In this document: positions 1 through 11,923 of the stretch, piece after piece
How the letters are laid out: every line of letters begins with the position of its first letter
Numbering within the stretch: position 1 is the stretch's first letter
Source: Symbiodinium natans
Lineage: Eukaryota; Sar; Dinophyceae; Suessiales; Symbiodiniaceae
Assembly (NCBI GenBank): GCA_905221605.1
Contig: CAJNDS010002436.1
Coordinates: 326,079-390,078, forward strand
DNA: 64,000 nucleotides
Reading direction: 5' to 3'
Notes under the pieces: generated by a model
Databases searched by the model: none
The model's input: the letters and a program-made list of their open reading frames with translations, nothing else
Told to the model about the DNA's origin: nothing
Translations under genes and position numbers: made by a program

Positions 1-2980
1 CGGAGCGCTCGAGCCCCACAATCGGCCCAGCAAGTCTTCAAATCTTTGTCGTTCCAAGGGTGCGAATTATTTTCTCTGCAGGGTGCATTGAAGCAAACAG
101 TTTGTCTGAAGAGATTAGGAACGGCGCAGAATCCAAGAGACGAGACCCACCAAAGAGCGCCCAAATTGCCAAATCAGGAACAGTTCGAGACATTGGTGCG
201 AATGCCCTGGCTGGATGAGGCAGTGCGGATGCTCGAGCTGCTTGGGCTTCCGTCAAAGCATGTCCATAGGTGATACCTTAACCTGTTGTGGTCTAGCTGT
301 CATGTCTCCAGATCCTTGGCATGCTCATGTAGACCACGAACGACGACCCTTTCGGAGTTTCCGCGTGCCCATGACTTTCTCGCCTATGCGCCATGAGCTC
401 TTGAGAGCCCGCAGACGTCGGATCCGAAAGGCCGCAGATAGCTTGGTTTTGGCATCGTGGCAAGCCCCAAATCAGCTTCGCCGCGCCTTCCGTGGCCCGT
501 GACTCTAAAATGTGCTCTCGCCTTCTTGTACGTCTCACGTACTTTGGAGGCTTGTGTCGCTCCCTGTTGCTTGTTTGCGTCTCGTGGTGTTTGTCGTTGC
601 GTTGGGCCCTTTGGTTGGAGTGGTCTGGGGCTATTGGAGTGTGCTTGGAGTGCTCTTGAAGTGGTCTTACAGTACAGTAAGGGTCTATTTTTAGGATGCG
701 AGAGCTGTACAGTGACTCCGAAGAGGGGCAAAATTTGCGCGATGATCCACAACAACGTATGCAACCAGACACCTTGCACGTCAGTTTAAAAATGACGTGC
801 TGCCCCCCCCGGCCCCCCGGCTTTTTGGCCATGAGCCGCGCGCGACCAAGGTACCAGGTCTTTCTATACAATGCCAACGTCAACCTCTTCACACTCGAAA
901 TCACCCAGTTTGAGTTCGAGTCAAACGGGCTGATGAAACACAGGCGGATAGATGCGTGCTGCTTGCCTGGGCTGACGCGGGTCCAGGCTCAAGATCTGTC
1001 AAATTCCATCTGAGCTGCCGTGAGAATGATCGCACCTGCGCAGCTAAACAGCTTGGTGGGTTTCTGCTGAGAACTTGAAGAGGAAAACAATCTTGTGCTG
1101 AGCTTGGGATCCTTACATGTAGCTGACGTCAACGCAGGCAGCACTACGAGAGTTTTTCGGCGGAGCCATACTTCTCTGCCACTTGCCTGCAATTTCCGGC
1201 CTAAATACTCTACCTGCTTTGGACCTTCCGATGGTTCAAGTAGTTTTAAATGTTCATTGTCACTGGGGGCCGCTTTTGCAGCTGCCCCGAAAAGCGTTCG
1301 TGTCTCCAATGTGCAGGTCACCAATCTCATCCCGGATGTCCTCTTCATCTTGTTGACGCTCAGGCTGGTCTGTCAAAGAATGTCAAAGGGAAGGGGCCGA
1401 AAATCAGCCACAGGCCACAGCTTTTAATGAGTCCCGTCATGTGCAATTTTTTCGTGCATCAAAACAAACACTTTTCAGCTCCCAGTGCGCAAAATCTCGC
1501 AGAAACTCTCTCTCGCTCTCTCTGCCTCTCCCTCCCCTCCCTCCCTCCCTCCCTCCCTCCCTCCCTCCCTCCCTCCCTCTCTCTCTATCTTTTCTGTCTT
1601 TGTTTGTTTCCTTCTTTCCTTCTTTCCTTCTTTCTTTCTTGCTTTCTTGCTCTTAGAGTTTTGGCGCAGTCCGGGAGTTCTCACGAGTTTGCATCCAAAG
1701 TCTTTTTGTGGATTTTTTGGGACTGTTTGGGCTCCTGCGACTGCTTTGATCAAATTGCAATAGGGTGTTCGGGTTGTCATACGTGCGTGCACACTCTTTC
1801 CGTGGTTTGGGCTTACTTGCACTTTGGATTCCGCGGGCTTCCGTTTTTGCCGCATTGGCAAGGTCGCCTTCATTCCGTTCAGTGCCTTAAGCATGTTCAA
1901 CAGGTTGACAAGGGATGGCTGTCTAATTGTCTAAGTGATTTGCAAATTTGCAACTCTGCAAAAATCTGGCATCCGACAGGGTCGCCTACACCAACGTCAA
2001 GGAGATGATACCTGAGCTTGAGCCGCAAAAGTCTTTGCAATCTGAGTCACATTGTCCGCTGGGTTGAAACCTTTGTGAACATTCTCAAGGCCGTTCTGTC
2101 TTTTTTGGCTTAGGCAATCATGGCTGGCCTTGACGGTTTCATGAATTATTTGACCTTTTGGAAGGCGCGAAGGGAATCGCAGTGCAGTGGCTTCTCGTGG
2201 TTCCGATGTGGAACCTGCTTGGTTTTGTCATCATCTGTCATGACTGTTGTCCGGAAGCCGCTGCAGCACACCCCTCATTTCGCAGCCATCGCCGGCTTCT
2301 AGGTTTTTTGCAGTCAGAATGGGTAAAGATACAATCGAGAGTAGTGTCCTGCTTTGACCAACCGCGACACTTACCAACATGGCCGCAGGTTCTGGAATGG
2401 ATATCGATTTTCTTCAGCAGCTTCTGCTTTGGTCTCTGGTGCCTTGCATACAAGCAGTCTTGACATACCAAAACCTTCATGGTCTAACCCTGGGGCCCCA
2501 TAGCCCAAATTTGCCATCAAAGCCCTAAAACGTAAGCCTCAAAGCCGTATCCTTACAAACCATAAGGCTGTCGAATTGTTGCACACATCAAAACCCTAAA
2601 CCCTGAGCTTCAAGATTCCTAGACCCTAAGCCCCAGAAGCTGTGGATTTCGTGACAGACTTGACATCGCGCTTATGGCTTGGGTCTTGCGGTTTTGAAGG
2701 CTCCGGAAGTGAGTGTGTGCAGGGCTCGGGCTGGGTTATAGGTGTTCAGGGTCAGACCGTCAGTTGTTTTTTCTAGCTCCGGTTGCGGCTTTGGAGTTCG
2801 TCTAGGGGTCTTGGACAAGAGGGTTTAGGGTCTTCAGGCTTCGGGTCATGGGCTTTCAGGGTTTTGTTGTATGCATCCTCTCTCGCTCCGTTTCCCTTTT
2901 CTTCATGAGGTCCATTTAGAAAAGACGACACGCAAAGTACATGGTCGACTCACGCGCCAACCAACCTAGCCTGAACTAAC
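1..2980. other. No recognisable gene
   Basis: Mixed-composition sequence with only short chance frames and a few CCCTAAACCC phrases from 2590 on. Confidence 0.4.
1500..1662 (+). repeat. Pyrimidine-rich simple repeat
   Basis: (CTCTCTC), (CCCT)n and (TTTC)n runs. Apparent Leu/Pro/Ser frames here are compositional. Confidence 0.9.
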
Positions 2981-2989
2981 CCTGTGAGT

Positions 2990-3515
2990 GGCGGGTCTTG
3001 CAACAGTTGAGACCATGTTGAATGGTGAAACTGTGAGTTTTCTGTGAGTGTTCTGTGAGCGGAATCTGTGAGTTTTCTGTGAGTGGTTCTGTAATTGGAA
3101 ATCTCTCACAGGATTCCCGCAGGATTCTCAGAGGGTTCTCACAGGATTCTCACAGGATTCTCACAGGACTCCCACAGCCCGCTCAAGTACTAATTCTAAA
3201 TGGGATTCAGATCCATACCCACACGGACCTCCATGGGCAATAAGCTCCCTGTTGTGAGAATGCCGTGAGCGGGCTGTGGGAATTCTATGAGCGGGCTGTG
3301 AGCGGGTTATGAGAATCCTGTGAGAGCGCCCACATCTCACAAGTGCCTGACTGCTGAGAAATCTCACAGCGCTCCGCTCACATAATTCTCGCAAGTACCT
3401 GACCACTCACAAACATCTCACAGACCTCGCTCGCAGAATTCTCACAGGTGCCTGACCTTCACAGAAATCTCACAGACCTCGCTCACAGACTTCTCATAGG
3501 GTTTCAGTGAGAAAT
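2990..3515. repeat. TGTGAG/CTCACA satellite with reversed halves
   Basis: Many short copies of CTGTGAG(TTTT) up to about 3090, then CTCACAGGATT copies (3100-3175), then GAGCGGGCTGTGAG copies (3260-3325), then CTCACAGACCTCGCTC copies (3330-3500). Halves in opposite orientation can pair as stems. No gene seen. Confidence 0.75.
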
Positions 3516-3789
3516 AGATATTCAGCTAACCCCACTGGTTGCAGGCCAGCGGCACTCACAAACAAACCCCAACCTGTGTGCTAGTGAGGTGCTCTTGATT
3601 GGTTTCAAAGGCTTGGTGATCTGGGATCCCCAGTTTGTGCTGAAGTGAAGTCCTCCTTGGTGGATCTTGTTGGTCTGATAGTTCTGTTCGGATGTCATGC
3701 CATGGATGTTCTCAGTGGGGAAGGTATCCGCTCGAACATTGCAGCCTGACATACCTTCTGCATCACAGCGTCTGTCAATATTCACATGC

Positions 3790-4138
3790 GAGAGCTGTCA
3801 GGATAACAGTTTACTTCAAAATTACGGTGGACTTGCCAGAAGCTCTGGCCACGCTGCCGAAAGGACGGACCTCTCCCTTAAGGAGTCTAGAATCTGCCGT
3901 CAGGGTAGCTTGCTTGCATGCCCATGAAGATGTTGTGAGGAGCCTCAGTACTGAGTTTCTGGTGGCTCCAAAGTCCACACCACCCTTCTTTCCAAGACCC
4001 CAGTACGAAGCCCTCGCTTGATATCCCAACCTCCTGGTCAGAGGAGCCTTCGACCAGGCTCTTCAACAAAAGGGATCCCTGACTGGAACTAGCCTGGCCT
4101 ATTTGAACTTCGACGAGCTTCAGGCTCGGGGCTGTTGA
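3790..4138 (+). pseudogene. Possible broken coding segment with in-frame TGA
   Basis: The plus-strand frame DLPEALATLPKGRTSPLRSL ... RPQYEALA meets TGA at 4019-4021, then continues in the same phase (LLVRGAFDQALQQKGSLTGT, LAYLNFDELQARGC) to a second TGA at 4136-4138. Both halves look protein-like, so this may be a decayed gene or an exon with a stop-containing intron. Not recognised. Confidence 0.3.
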
Positions 4139-4639
4139 CTCTATGATGGCGGTTGCGCAGACACATCAGACAGGCCAGGAAAGGCAAGTCGAGAATGCAA
4201 ATTTCACCAACGCTGAAGGATGTTGACAGGAAGTTGACCAAGCCAACCTCGTTAAGAGGACCCGCTTTCTGAAACCTGCGGGATTTTTTATTTGGACAAG
4301 AACCAATCTTCTGCAGCCACGTCTTTTTTTTGAGGTGGTCGGTTCTTGGATATTCAGTACATATTGCAGGTGCGAAAAATGAAAGCCAAGTGTCAAAAGG
4401 CCTGGACAGAGGCCAACAATAAGCAACGAGCTTGTATGATCCAGAACTGCAATGTTCGCGGGCACGCTACTCGTCCTGGATGGGCGGTGTGGAAGTCCCT
4501 AAACTACTGCATGGAGCAGACTGCATGGACGACGGTGGAGTGCCCTTGCAACTAAGCAACAGCCGCAGGCACCCGGCAAAGGTCATCAAAGGACCTCGGC
4601 CTTACCCATTCCCTTCCTGCCTTCCAAGAAGCCTTTTGC

Positions 4640-4765
4640 CAGGCTATCATGAGCCTCGAAGACATCGAAGAACGGCTCAATGTCATCATGACTGCGCCTA
4701 GGCAGCAAATGGCAGCAAGATGCAACAAGCTGCCGGTTTCCATGAATGGTCGGGATGTGTGGAAG
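4640..4765 (+). CDS. Candidate exon, plus strand
   Basis: Encodes AFQEAFCQAIMSLEDIEERL then NVIMTAPRQQMAARCNKLPV, ending at GTGTGGAAG|GTTTGAG. The downstream acceptor TTGCTTTGCAG at 4854 gives an 89-nt intron. The next exon can continue to a TAG at 4957-4959 (VHAVRSNTANSASPVMRKGP), although another frame there (4850-5093) stays open longer. Family unknown. Confidence 0.4.
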
Positions 4766-4854
4766 GTTTGAGTGTGGGTTCCCGGAGAGGTTTCCGAAAC
4801 TCTTTGGGGACCAGCCTAGGGTACTCTGTCATAACAGCCTTTCTTGCTTTGCAG

Positions 4855-5093
4855 CGTGTACATGCTGTGCGGAGCAACACGGCCAACAGTGCAAGCCCTG
4901 TAATGCGAAAGGGGCCAAGCCCTTTGCATCGCTTCCTCGTGGCGGAGTGGTTGGAGTAGAGCAAGCACGGTTTCCAATTTCCCCCAATCTGGTTGTAAGC
5001 ATGCAGTACCGGCAAAGTGCCCCTTATGAGCTGACAGAGACTTGGTGCCGAGCCGTCCGCAAGCACGGACAAGTCACGAAAGCTAGCCCCTGA
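4855..5093 (+). CDS. Candidate exon following 4640-4765; frame uncertain
   Basis: After TTTGCAG two readings compete. The phase-0 reading stops at 4957-4959 after 34 codons. A phase-1 reading has CCAEQHGQQCKPCNAKGAKP with CxxC pairs and stops at 5091-5093. The Cys spacing of the second looks like a small metal site, but the first joins the preceding exon in frame. Confidence 0.3.
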
Positions 5094-5293
5094 GGAGCTA
5101 GCGGAGTATCTTACCTAAGCGAAGCTTACAACCTGAAGGGTATACAGGGCCCCCGGAGGCTCCGCCACGAAACGCAGCAAACCCTGTCGGTTTCCGGGTG
5201 GCGAACACAGGTTTTGGGGAAACGGGCTGGCGTTCATTTCTTTCGTATATTGGGTGCAAATGAACGCCGTTTTCTGTGGATCCCAGGCCCTAG

Positions 5294-5603
5294 AAAAGCC
5301 CCCCAAGTCAAGAAAAGACTCAGAAACCTTGATGTTGATTTGAGTCTGGCGTCCCTCAAAGCTGGATTGGACAGACTTCAGACTTCGCCTGGCGAGTGCA
5401 ACATCTGTTGTGGTGTCATGCGCTTCAAAAAAGAGCCCTCCGGAAGATGCTAACAGAAAAGCCCCCTAAGAAAAGACTCAGAAGCCTTGATGTTGACTTG
5501 AGTCAGGCGTCCCTCAAAGCTGGATTGGACAGGTTCCCCTGGTAAGTGCAACATCTGTTGTGGTGTCATGCGTTTCAAAAAAGAGCCCTCCGGAAGATGC
5601 TAA
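5294..5603 (+). repeat. Direct duplication of a roughly 150-bp unit
   Basis: 5294-5453 and 5457-5603 share most of their sequence (AAAGACTCAGAA, GGCGTCCCTCAAAGCTGG, CCTCCGGAAGATGCTAA). The second copy has an 11-base deletion near its centre. The first encodes KRLRNLDVDLSLASLKAGLD in an open plus-strand frame; the second breaks that frame, so the duplication is not protein-conserving. Confidence 0.8.
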
Positions 5604-6138
5604 AACACCGCAGAGCAAAGCAACACACCAACACATTGCCAGAAGGAATGCCACGTCAATACTGGCACCTGCGCCAGAAAAAAGGTGACACGACCTGCCG
5701 CCTTTGCGTGTGCTTGTCCTTCTGCGTAGTTGATGCCATGTTGACGGAAGCTCTTCCGTGGGGGTACCTTAACTAGCTTTCGTCCCAGGCCCTCACCCCC
5801 AAGTACAGATCTCATGGCTTCTGCGAGCTCTGGCCCACAAGTTGCATGTGGTAACTCAACAAATTGGCATGCGTCCACGAGCTTCCCTGGCAGGCTAGAG
5901 CCGATTCCCCATCTATGGCTCCTAGTTTAGGTGTTTATTTGCTGTGCATTCTTGTGAATTCGTGCTTCGCGCATGCTTCGCTTGGCTTTGCAACTCCAAG
6001 GTTGGGAACTCCATCCGCGATGACTCCGAGCTCATGCGGAACTTGTTCGCGCTGAATTTCATGGTGTCCCGAGGGCGACAGGTCTACTCAGTCTACTTGT
6101 CATCAGCGAAATGATCCTAGCAGTCGAGGTTTACGCCG

Positions 6139-6414
6139 CTATGGCGCCTGATGGTTGCTCAAGACATGCCCGAATGGACCGGTAATCTGAGCTTGCGTCT
6201 CTGCAGCAACCCACCATGGATTCTGCTCAAACTTCAGGTCATAATTTTCCGCTTCTTCAAGTCCTTTCAGGCCCCGTTCCGGATCTCGATTAAATACTGA
6301 GCTTTTGTATGCAGCGAGTTGTTGCTGGGCCCGGTCGTTCGGATACTTTGCCGCACTTGAATATGAGCGACTGCACGTGCTTGAGGCTAACAGAGCCACT
6401 GAGCTTGAAGGCAT
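6139..6414 (-). CDS. Candidate exon, minus strand
   Basis: The frame contains AAKYPNDRAQQQLAAYKSSV then FNRDPERGLKGLEEAENYDL, stopping at 6139. The charged, natural composition suggests a terminal exon. Family unknown. Confidence 0.35.
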   Translation of the reverse strand: MPSSSVALLASSTCSRSYSSAAKYPNDRAQQQLAAYKSSVFNRDPERGLKGLEEAENYDLKFEQNPWWVAAETQAQITGPFGHVLSNHQAP

Positions 6415-7173
6415 TGTGGTTCAATGAGTTCAATGGGTTCCTTGTGATATCAGGAGTGGCAAGGCCCTGCTCGCTCGCCAGGCCAACCCCTGGCTGGATG
6501 TCGTCGTTCAGACGCTGGTGCATTGCACGCCCAATGTCGTGCCTGGACCCAACATGTCTGATGTGCCACGCGCTGGCGAGTCTAGGGCCTAGAGAGACCA
6601 AGGGCAGTAGGCTGACGCCGTGCAAAGTCCATTGAGACTGCAGACCGAAGCCGCACGATCACGACCTAGGGCATTCTTAGAGCACCTTAGAGGTTCGTTG
6701 GTGGCACAGACGCACCCGATGTTGTCGGAGCCCTCTTGTGGCTTCTTGAAACCCAGCTTTTGCGTGGCCATTGCAGTCACAGTAGCTCGTTTTTGTCGTG
6801 CTCATGTAAAGTTGGTTGTGGCGCCGACAAGACAATGAAGCCACCGGAAAAGAGAGCTGAAAACTGGAATTGCAAAGCTGAAAAAGGCGACGGGAAAGGA
6901 GAATTCCCCAATAAAAAGGGCTACATAGGACTTCTGCCAGCCGTTTTGGTGTTTTGTCCTTCTGACTTGGCAGATCCTGGACTCGCCGACTTGCACCCTT
7001 GCGTTCGTGGTGACAACTCCTGCTCAATTCCTCTTTCTGTTTTGGGGATGTTTCACGCACCTGTCCTTTGCTTGATGTTCGTGGTTCGTTGTAAATTTTG
7101 CGAAAGGTTCAAGAAGATGGTCTTCGCATGCCACCAGAAACCCTGCAGGTCTATCTCGACTAGTCGGAAGTCT

Positions 7174-7330
7174 TTAGAAACACTCCAGCTTGTCCAATTC
7201 GGCGTTGCCGGCTTCCAGGATAGCTGAGAGTGCGTGGGCCGTTTCTCGGTTTCCGCGGGCCTCGAAAAACCTCGCCAGGTTTTCTCGAAGCACATCAGTG
7301 GCACTTGATCCAGGCTTCCCTTGCCGACGT
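7174..7330 (-). CDS. Candidate exon, minus strand
   Basis: GKPGSSATDVLRENLARFFE then ARGNRETAHALSAILEAGNA forms two amphipathic helices. The stop is at 7174 unless a donor is used first. It might belong with 6139-6414 on the same strand. Confidence 0.35.
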
Positions 7331-8185
7331 CTAGCACTTGCACATGCTGAGTTCATTCTGGGTATGATCACCCAAATGCTGGCTGCGAGCAACGACATTG
7401 GTTCTCGTACATGCTCACCACATGCAGCAAAACATAGCGGAAGACAATTCCCTGCATGTCTTTTGGTTATGTGAGTGATATGCACTGAGCATGCAACAAA
7501 AGTTGCGGCGACATGGCAAAACAAGCGTTTTCTCCGACATGTCGACATCTGAGCCCCCCTGCCACTCCCGGGTCAAGCCCAGCAAGCCAATTCCTGTGAG
7601 TTTGTCTACGTTTCTCTTCTCTATTCGAAACCCGAAAGCTTAGCAATGAGAAGGGGAATCGGGAGTCCCAAAAGCAACCTTGAACGACACATGCCAAAGC
7701 CAACCCAAGACAATTCACTTGTATGGCGGGCCGGGCTACCTCCCACTGAAGGCACACTTCTTCCTGGTCTTCTCCGCCATTTTCACGTGTTATGCCTTTG
7801 CGGGCCACTTCCTTCTGGGGAACGTCCTGAAAGGCGTGGAAGCTCAAGCTTCAAGATGTCCAGCTTGAGGTCGCAGGCTTAGAAGCCTCACGCTTGGTCG
7901 ATCCGAGCTAGCAGTGGGAAGACTTGTGTGACCAGAGAAAGGAATAAGAGAAGCGTGCAGCAACAATGTCATTGGTGCATCATGGTTGTGCACATCGGCT
8001 CCATGATAATTATCCACGTCTGCGGCTTTTTCTGGCGCCACATGTCCAGGTGTGAAGGCCCTGGCTCTTTACGCTTGATGCTTCTATAACGAGGGCTCTG
8101 GTCGAAAGTTTTTGCTGCAATTTTGACATACTCTGTCAAAAGGCATCCTTAAGCCAACTCATCCAACTAAGTTGCTCCCCAACGA

Positions 8186-8656
8186 GCTATCTCTCCTCTC
8201 TCCTCTCTCCTCTCTCCTCTCTCCTCTCTCCTCTCTCCTCTCTCCTCTCTCTCTCCTCTCTCCTCTCTCCTTCTCCTCTCTCCCCTCTCCCCTCTCTCTC
8301 TTCTCTCTCTCCTCTCTCCCCTCTCTCTCCCCTCTCTCCTCTCTCTCCTCTCTCTCCCCTCTCTCCCCTCTCTCCCCTCTCTCCCCTCTCTCCCCTCTCT
8401 CCCCTCTCTCCCCTCTCTCCTCTCTCTCCTCTCTCTCTCCTCTCTCTCCTCTCTCTCCTCTCCTCTCTCCCCTCTTTCCTCTCTCCGCTCTCTCCTCTTT
8501 CTCCTTTCCTCTCTCTCCTTTCCTCTCTCTTCTTTCCTCTCTCTCCTTTCCTCTCTCTCTTTCCTCTCTCTCTTTCCTCTTTCTCTGTCCTCTTTCTCTT
8601 TCCTCCCCCTCCCCCTCCCCCTCCCTCTCCCTCTCCCTCTCCCTCTCCCTCTCCCT
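8186..8656 (+). repeat. Long polypyrimidine (CTCTCCT)n tract
   Basis: Nearly 470 bases of C and T only on the plus strand, ending in (CCCTCT)n. The strand asymmetry could form triplex DNA. No gene; the antisense Arg/Glu frame is an artefact. Confidence 0.95.
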
Positions 8657-8864
8657 CGTTGCTTAATTAAGGGTGTAAAGCTTCTGGCCGGTTGCAAGCC
8701 CAAGCTGCGCCTCGCTCCTCACGCCGCGCGTCTTTTCCTTAGCTGATGCGCAACTTTGCAGACAGCTTCTCTCTCCGAGCCAAGATACATCCTCTCCGGC
8801 TGCCAGCAGCGCAGCAACAAGAAGAAGCTTTCAAGGCCATGGTACGCAGAGCCCCACAACGGCG

Positions 8865-9055
8865 GGCTTTGCCGGCGCTGCTGCTCACGACGGCCTAGGT
8901 TGCCGACGGGCCTTGCCAGCTGACGCTCGCATTGCCAGCGGATGCTCACGCTGCGCGGGCTTTGCCGGCTGATGCTCACACTGCCAGCTGATGCTCGCGG
9001 GCTTTGCCGGCTGATGCTTATGATGCTCGGGCTTCGCCAGCTAATTTTCCGATGC
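8865..9055 (+). repeat. Minisatellite around TTTGCCGGCTGATGCTCA
   Basis: At least six imperfect copies of a 20-30 base unit (GGGCTTTGCCGGCTGATGCT, TTGCCAGCTGATGCTCGC). Confidence 0.75.
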
Positions 9056-9226
9056 TATGCACGCCAAGGATCACACGGACCGCGGCCTGGCAAAATCACA
9101 AGTCCTTGAACATCCTGAGATACTGTGTTTGATGGAGAACTTGGACGCACCATCTTTGTGCCGTCTTTTCTTGCCTCGAAAGTTTCGGCCTGTGCAGGGC
9201 AAGGGCGGCGCTGCGGGGGTTAAGGA

Positions 9227-9420
9227 GGGTTTAGGGTTTACTCTCAAAACTGCTGGGTTTAGGGTTTAGGGTGTGGGCTTTTGAGTTTTGGGGGCTTTGG
9301 GCAAGTGGGTAGAAGAATGAAAACCCTAAACCCGTAAGCCTAAGCCCTAAACCCCCAGACCTCCTTCCCTAAGTGAGGGTTTAGGGTTTAGGGTTGAGTT
9401 TTGCTTTTTAGGGTTTAGGG
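9227..9420. repeat. First telomere-like arrays, mixed orientation
   Basis: Short TTTAGGG runs (9227-9272, 9376-9420) around a CCCTAAA run (about 9333-9350). Confidence 0.9.
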
Positions 9421-9927
9421 CAAAGAGGCACCGCCAGCGTGAGCAGCAGCGCCAACGGCATGCCTTGGACATTCTGTTTCTTCTTAACATCATTCTCAGG
9501 AGCCCTACAAGGGCGGAGGTTCGTATTCATTTAGTGGTGCGGCTTGGCTTCTGGCGCAGCTTGGCTTGGCTCATAGGGTTTAGTCGGAATAAGGTAAAGA
9601 ATGCACGCTTCTTCTCATAATGTTATGATTCGGGGGCTTCTTCATTCCTTTCCTAATTTTGCTTGTTGTTCAATTGAGTTCATGCGTCATTCATATCTTC
9701 ACCCCTTATAACTCAGTTAAACAAGCAAAACAAGAGAATTAGAATAATTAGAATGAAGAATCCAGTCAAATAGTATTACGGGCGAGTGAAAAGATCTTAT
9801 GTTCGCCCGTACTACGTTCAGGATATTCTTGCAATTCACACAAAAAGCCCGCTAACTTTAGTATTCTTATAGAGCTTTTTTCTAATTGTGTTCTCTTTTT
9901 CGCTGGCACGAAGATAACGCACGCATG

Positions 9928-10353
9928 CATCTCTCCTCTCTCCTCTCTCCTCTCTCCTCTCTCCTCTCTCCTCCCTCCATCTCTCTCTCTCTCTCTCTCT
10001 CTCCTCTCTCTATCTCTCCTCTCTCTCTCTCCTGTCTTCTCTCTCCTCTCTCGCCTCTCTCGCCTCTCTCGCCTCTCTCCCCTCTCTCCCCTCTCTCCCC
10101 TCTCGCCTCTCTCGCCTCTCTCTCCTCTCTCTCCTCTCTCTCCTCTCTCTCCTCTCTCTCCTCTCTCTCTTCTCTCTCTCCTCTCTCTCCTCTCTCTCCT
10201 CTCTCTCCTCTCTCTCCTCTCTCTCCTCTCTCTCCTCTCTCTCCTCTCTCTCCTCTCTCTCCTCTCTCTCCTCTCTCTCCTCTCTCTCCTCTCTCTCCTC
10301 TCTCTCCTCTCTCTCCTCTCTCCCCTCTCTCCCCTCTCTCCCCTCTCTCCCCT
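9928..10353 (+). repeat. Second long polypyrimidine tract
   Basis: A (CTCTCTCCT)n run like that at 8.2 kb, within AT-rich surroundings. The antisense Arg/Glu frame is not a gene. Confidence 0.95.
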
Positions 10354-11040
10354 TATCTTGCAGGGAAATAGTGCTTGCCCGAAACCCAGGGAACTAGTGC
10401 GCTGTTTTAGATGCAGAGTGCCTGTACTAGGCAAATATTGAACAAACACTATATGAAAGAGGCGAGCGAACTATCCTAGCTTTTGTTCATGCGTAGAATA
10501 TCTATGGCACAAATAGTGATTGTGCTCGGCAAACTAGACAAAAACGGCAACTTTATAGAAACATGTTTCTTTTTTCCACGTAATTCGTTCCGTTTCTAGA
10601 CAAAGTAGTGCTTGTCCCAAGCCTAGGCAAATACTTTTCAAAATACACAGTGCGGCAAGAATTTGAATTAATACTATATGAAAGAGGCGAGTGGAAGTAT
10701 CCTAGCTTTTCTGTATTCAAAGATCATTCGCTGCGTAAAATCATGATTGTGCGATTCAAAATGTGGAAGTATCCTTGCTTTGTCCTTTAATGGAAGATTC
10801 ATGTCATATAAGTTGCATCATTATTGTATGCGATTCTCGTCACGGGAACACTAATTACATGAGTGAGATGAGTACTATTCAAAAAGACTTGAGTACAGGT
10901 ATCATTCGCACGAAAACCTGGTTGCAATTAGATCTTCTAATTCATTCGGGAGAAATATGTCACGAGGTACGAATTCACAATAATATTGAATTCGTCCATC
11001 TCTCGAATTGATCTTCGTTCGGAATCATGTCATGGATATG
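10354..11040. other. AT-rich stretch without a recognised gene
   Basis: Two diverged copies of a phrase containing ACTATATGAAAGAGGCGAG (10449-10467 and 10672-10690) show an old duplication. Nothing else recognised. Confidence 0.5.
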
Positions 11041-11041
11041 A

Positions 11042-11179
11042 TGGGGTTGAGGGGTTTCGACTCTCAGCCGGGTTGAGGGGTTTAGGGGTTGAGGGTTTAC
11101 AGGGGTTGAGGGGTTTAGGGTTTATAGGGGTTTCGGGGTTTATATGGGTTTGGGGGTTTGCCGGGGTTTAGGGTTTGTA
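11042..11179 (+). repeat. Degenerate G-rich telomere-like array
   Basis: GGGTTGAGGGG, GGGTTTAGGGG and GGGTTTATA variants of the heptamer. Confidence 0.85.
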
Positions 11180-11209
11180 GAGGGAGATGAGAGATGGCGA
11201 GTGCAACAC

Positions 11210-11354
11210 CAATTTCCAAACTGCACAGACTGTGCCTGAGACCCCGCCGCCAAGTTTCCAAGGGGTTCATGGCAGGCATTTCGCGATGGCTCTTGACAAA
11301 GCTCTCCTCGCCCTCGTCGTAGATCCCCCGGTCCTGCGCAAGCCACCAGGCCAA
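11210..11354 (-). CDS. Candidate exon
   Basis: Minus-strand AWWLAQDRGIYDEGEESFVK then SHREMPAMNPLETWRRGLRH, with donor AAATTG|GTGTTGC at 11210. Natural composition and GC-rich third positions. The region above (11366-11548, minus) is also open but weaker. It ends beside a G-rich telomere-like array (11042-11179). Confidence 0.45.
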
Positions 11355-11639
11355 TGCGAATCATATCACAGATCCATAGATAAATTCACGAGGCACGAAA
11401 AACTGCCACGACATTCCATCAATGCAGCCTTGAACGAACCGGAGACTGCCACTGAGCTACACTTGCCTCCCGGCCCGATCCTCGAAACGCCCACTGCCAC
11501 AATACATATGCCAAGATGCTGAAACTCCGGCACGCAAAGTTCGTACACCTTAAATCCTGAACCCCTTCACAACAAGACCCCCGTGCTGCAAGAAACGAGA
11601 CAGGGGCAGGACCCTAAACCCCAAACGCCAAACCCTGTT

Positions 11640-11815
11640 TCAGCAGACTTGCGTGGACTCACCCAGCGGCCGCCTTCCAGCACCTCTGGCTAACGGTCCG
11701 CCATCCCAAAGACCCACAAAGCTTCGACTCAACAACTCCCCAACCCTCAAACCTCTCCCTCTTCTGTCGAAGCAGCCAAAGTAAACAGGAGAACCCAAAA
11801 GCTCCACACCCCAAA
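11640..11815 (-). CDS. Candidate exon
   Basis: Minus-strand VELLGSPVYFGCFDRRGRGL then RVGELLSRSFVGLWDGG. The plus-strand frame is open too, and CCCTGTTTCAG at about 11642 is a fair plus-strand acceptor. Confidence 0.25.
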
Positions 11816-11826
11816 CCCTGCACCTT

Positions 11827-11923
11827 GAGATGTTCCCCCTTATACTAACGGTCCTTACTAGGGAGTACGGTACCCCTTTTTGCAATCCCTATCAAAGACT
11901 GTTAGTACAAGGGGGAACATCCC
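11827..11923. mobile_element. Palindromic element, group A
   Basis: Ends GATGTTCCCCCTTATACTAA / GTACAAGGGGGAACATC enclosing about 60 bases. Same group: 22439-22538, 23464-23562, 33955-34022, and half copies at 18349-18392, 18468-18505 and 44605-44671. Common inner phrase ACTAACAGTCCTTA and its complement. Confidence 0.8.

Noticed and set aside
8167-8703. Long Arg/Glu and Ser/Leu frames over the CT tract
   Set aside because: They come from the dinucleotide-like composition and exist on both strands.
9766-10449. 227-codon Arg/Glu-rich minus-strand frame
   Set aside because: Pure product of the CT repeat, with no other protein character.
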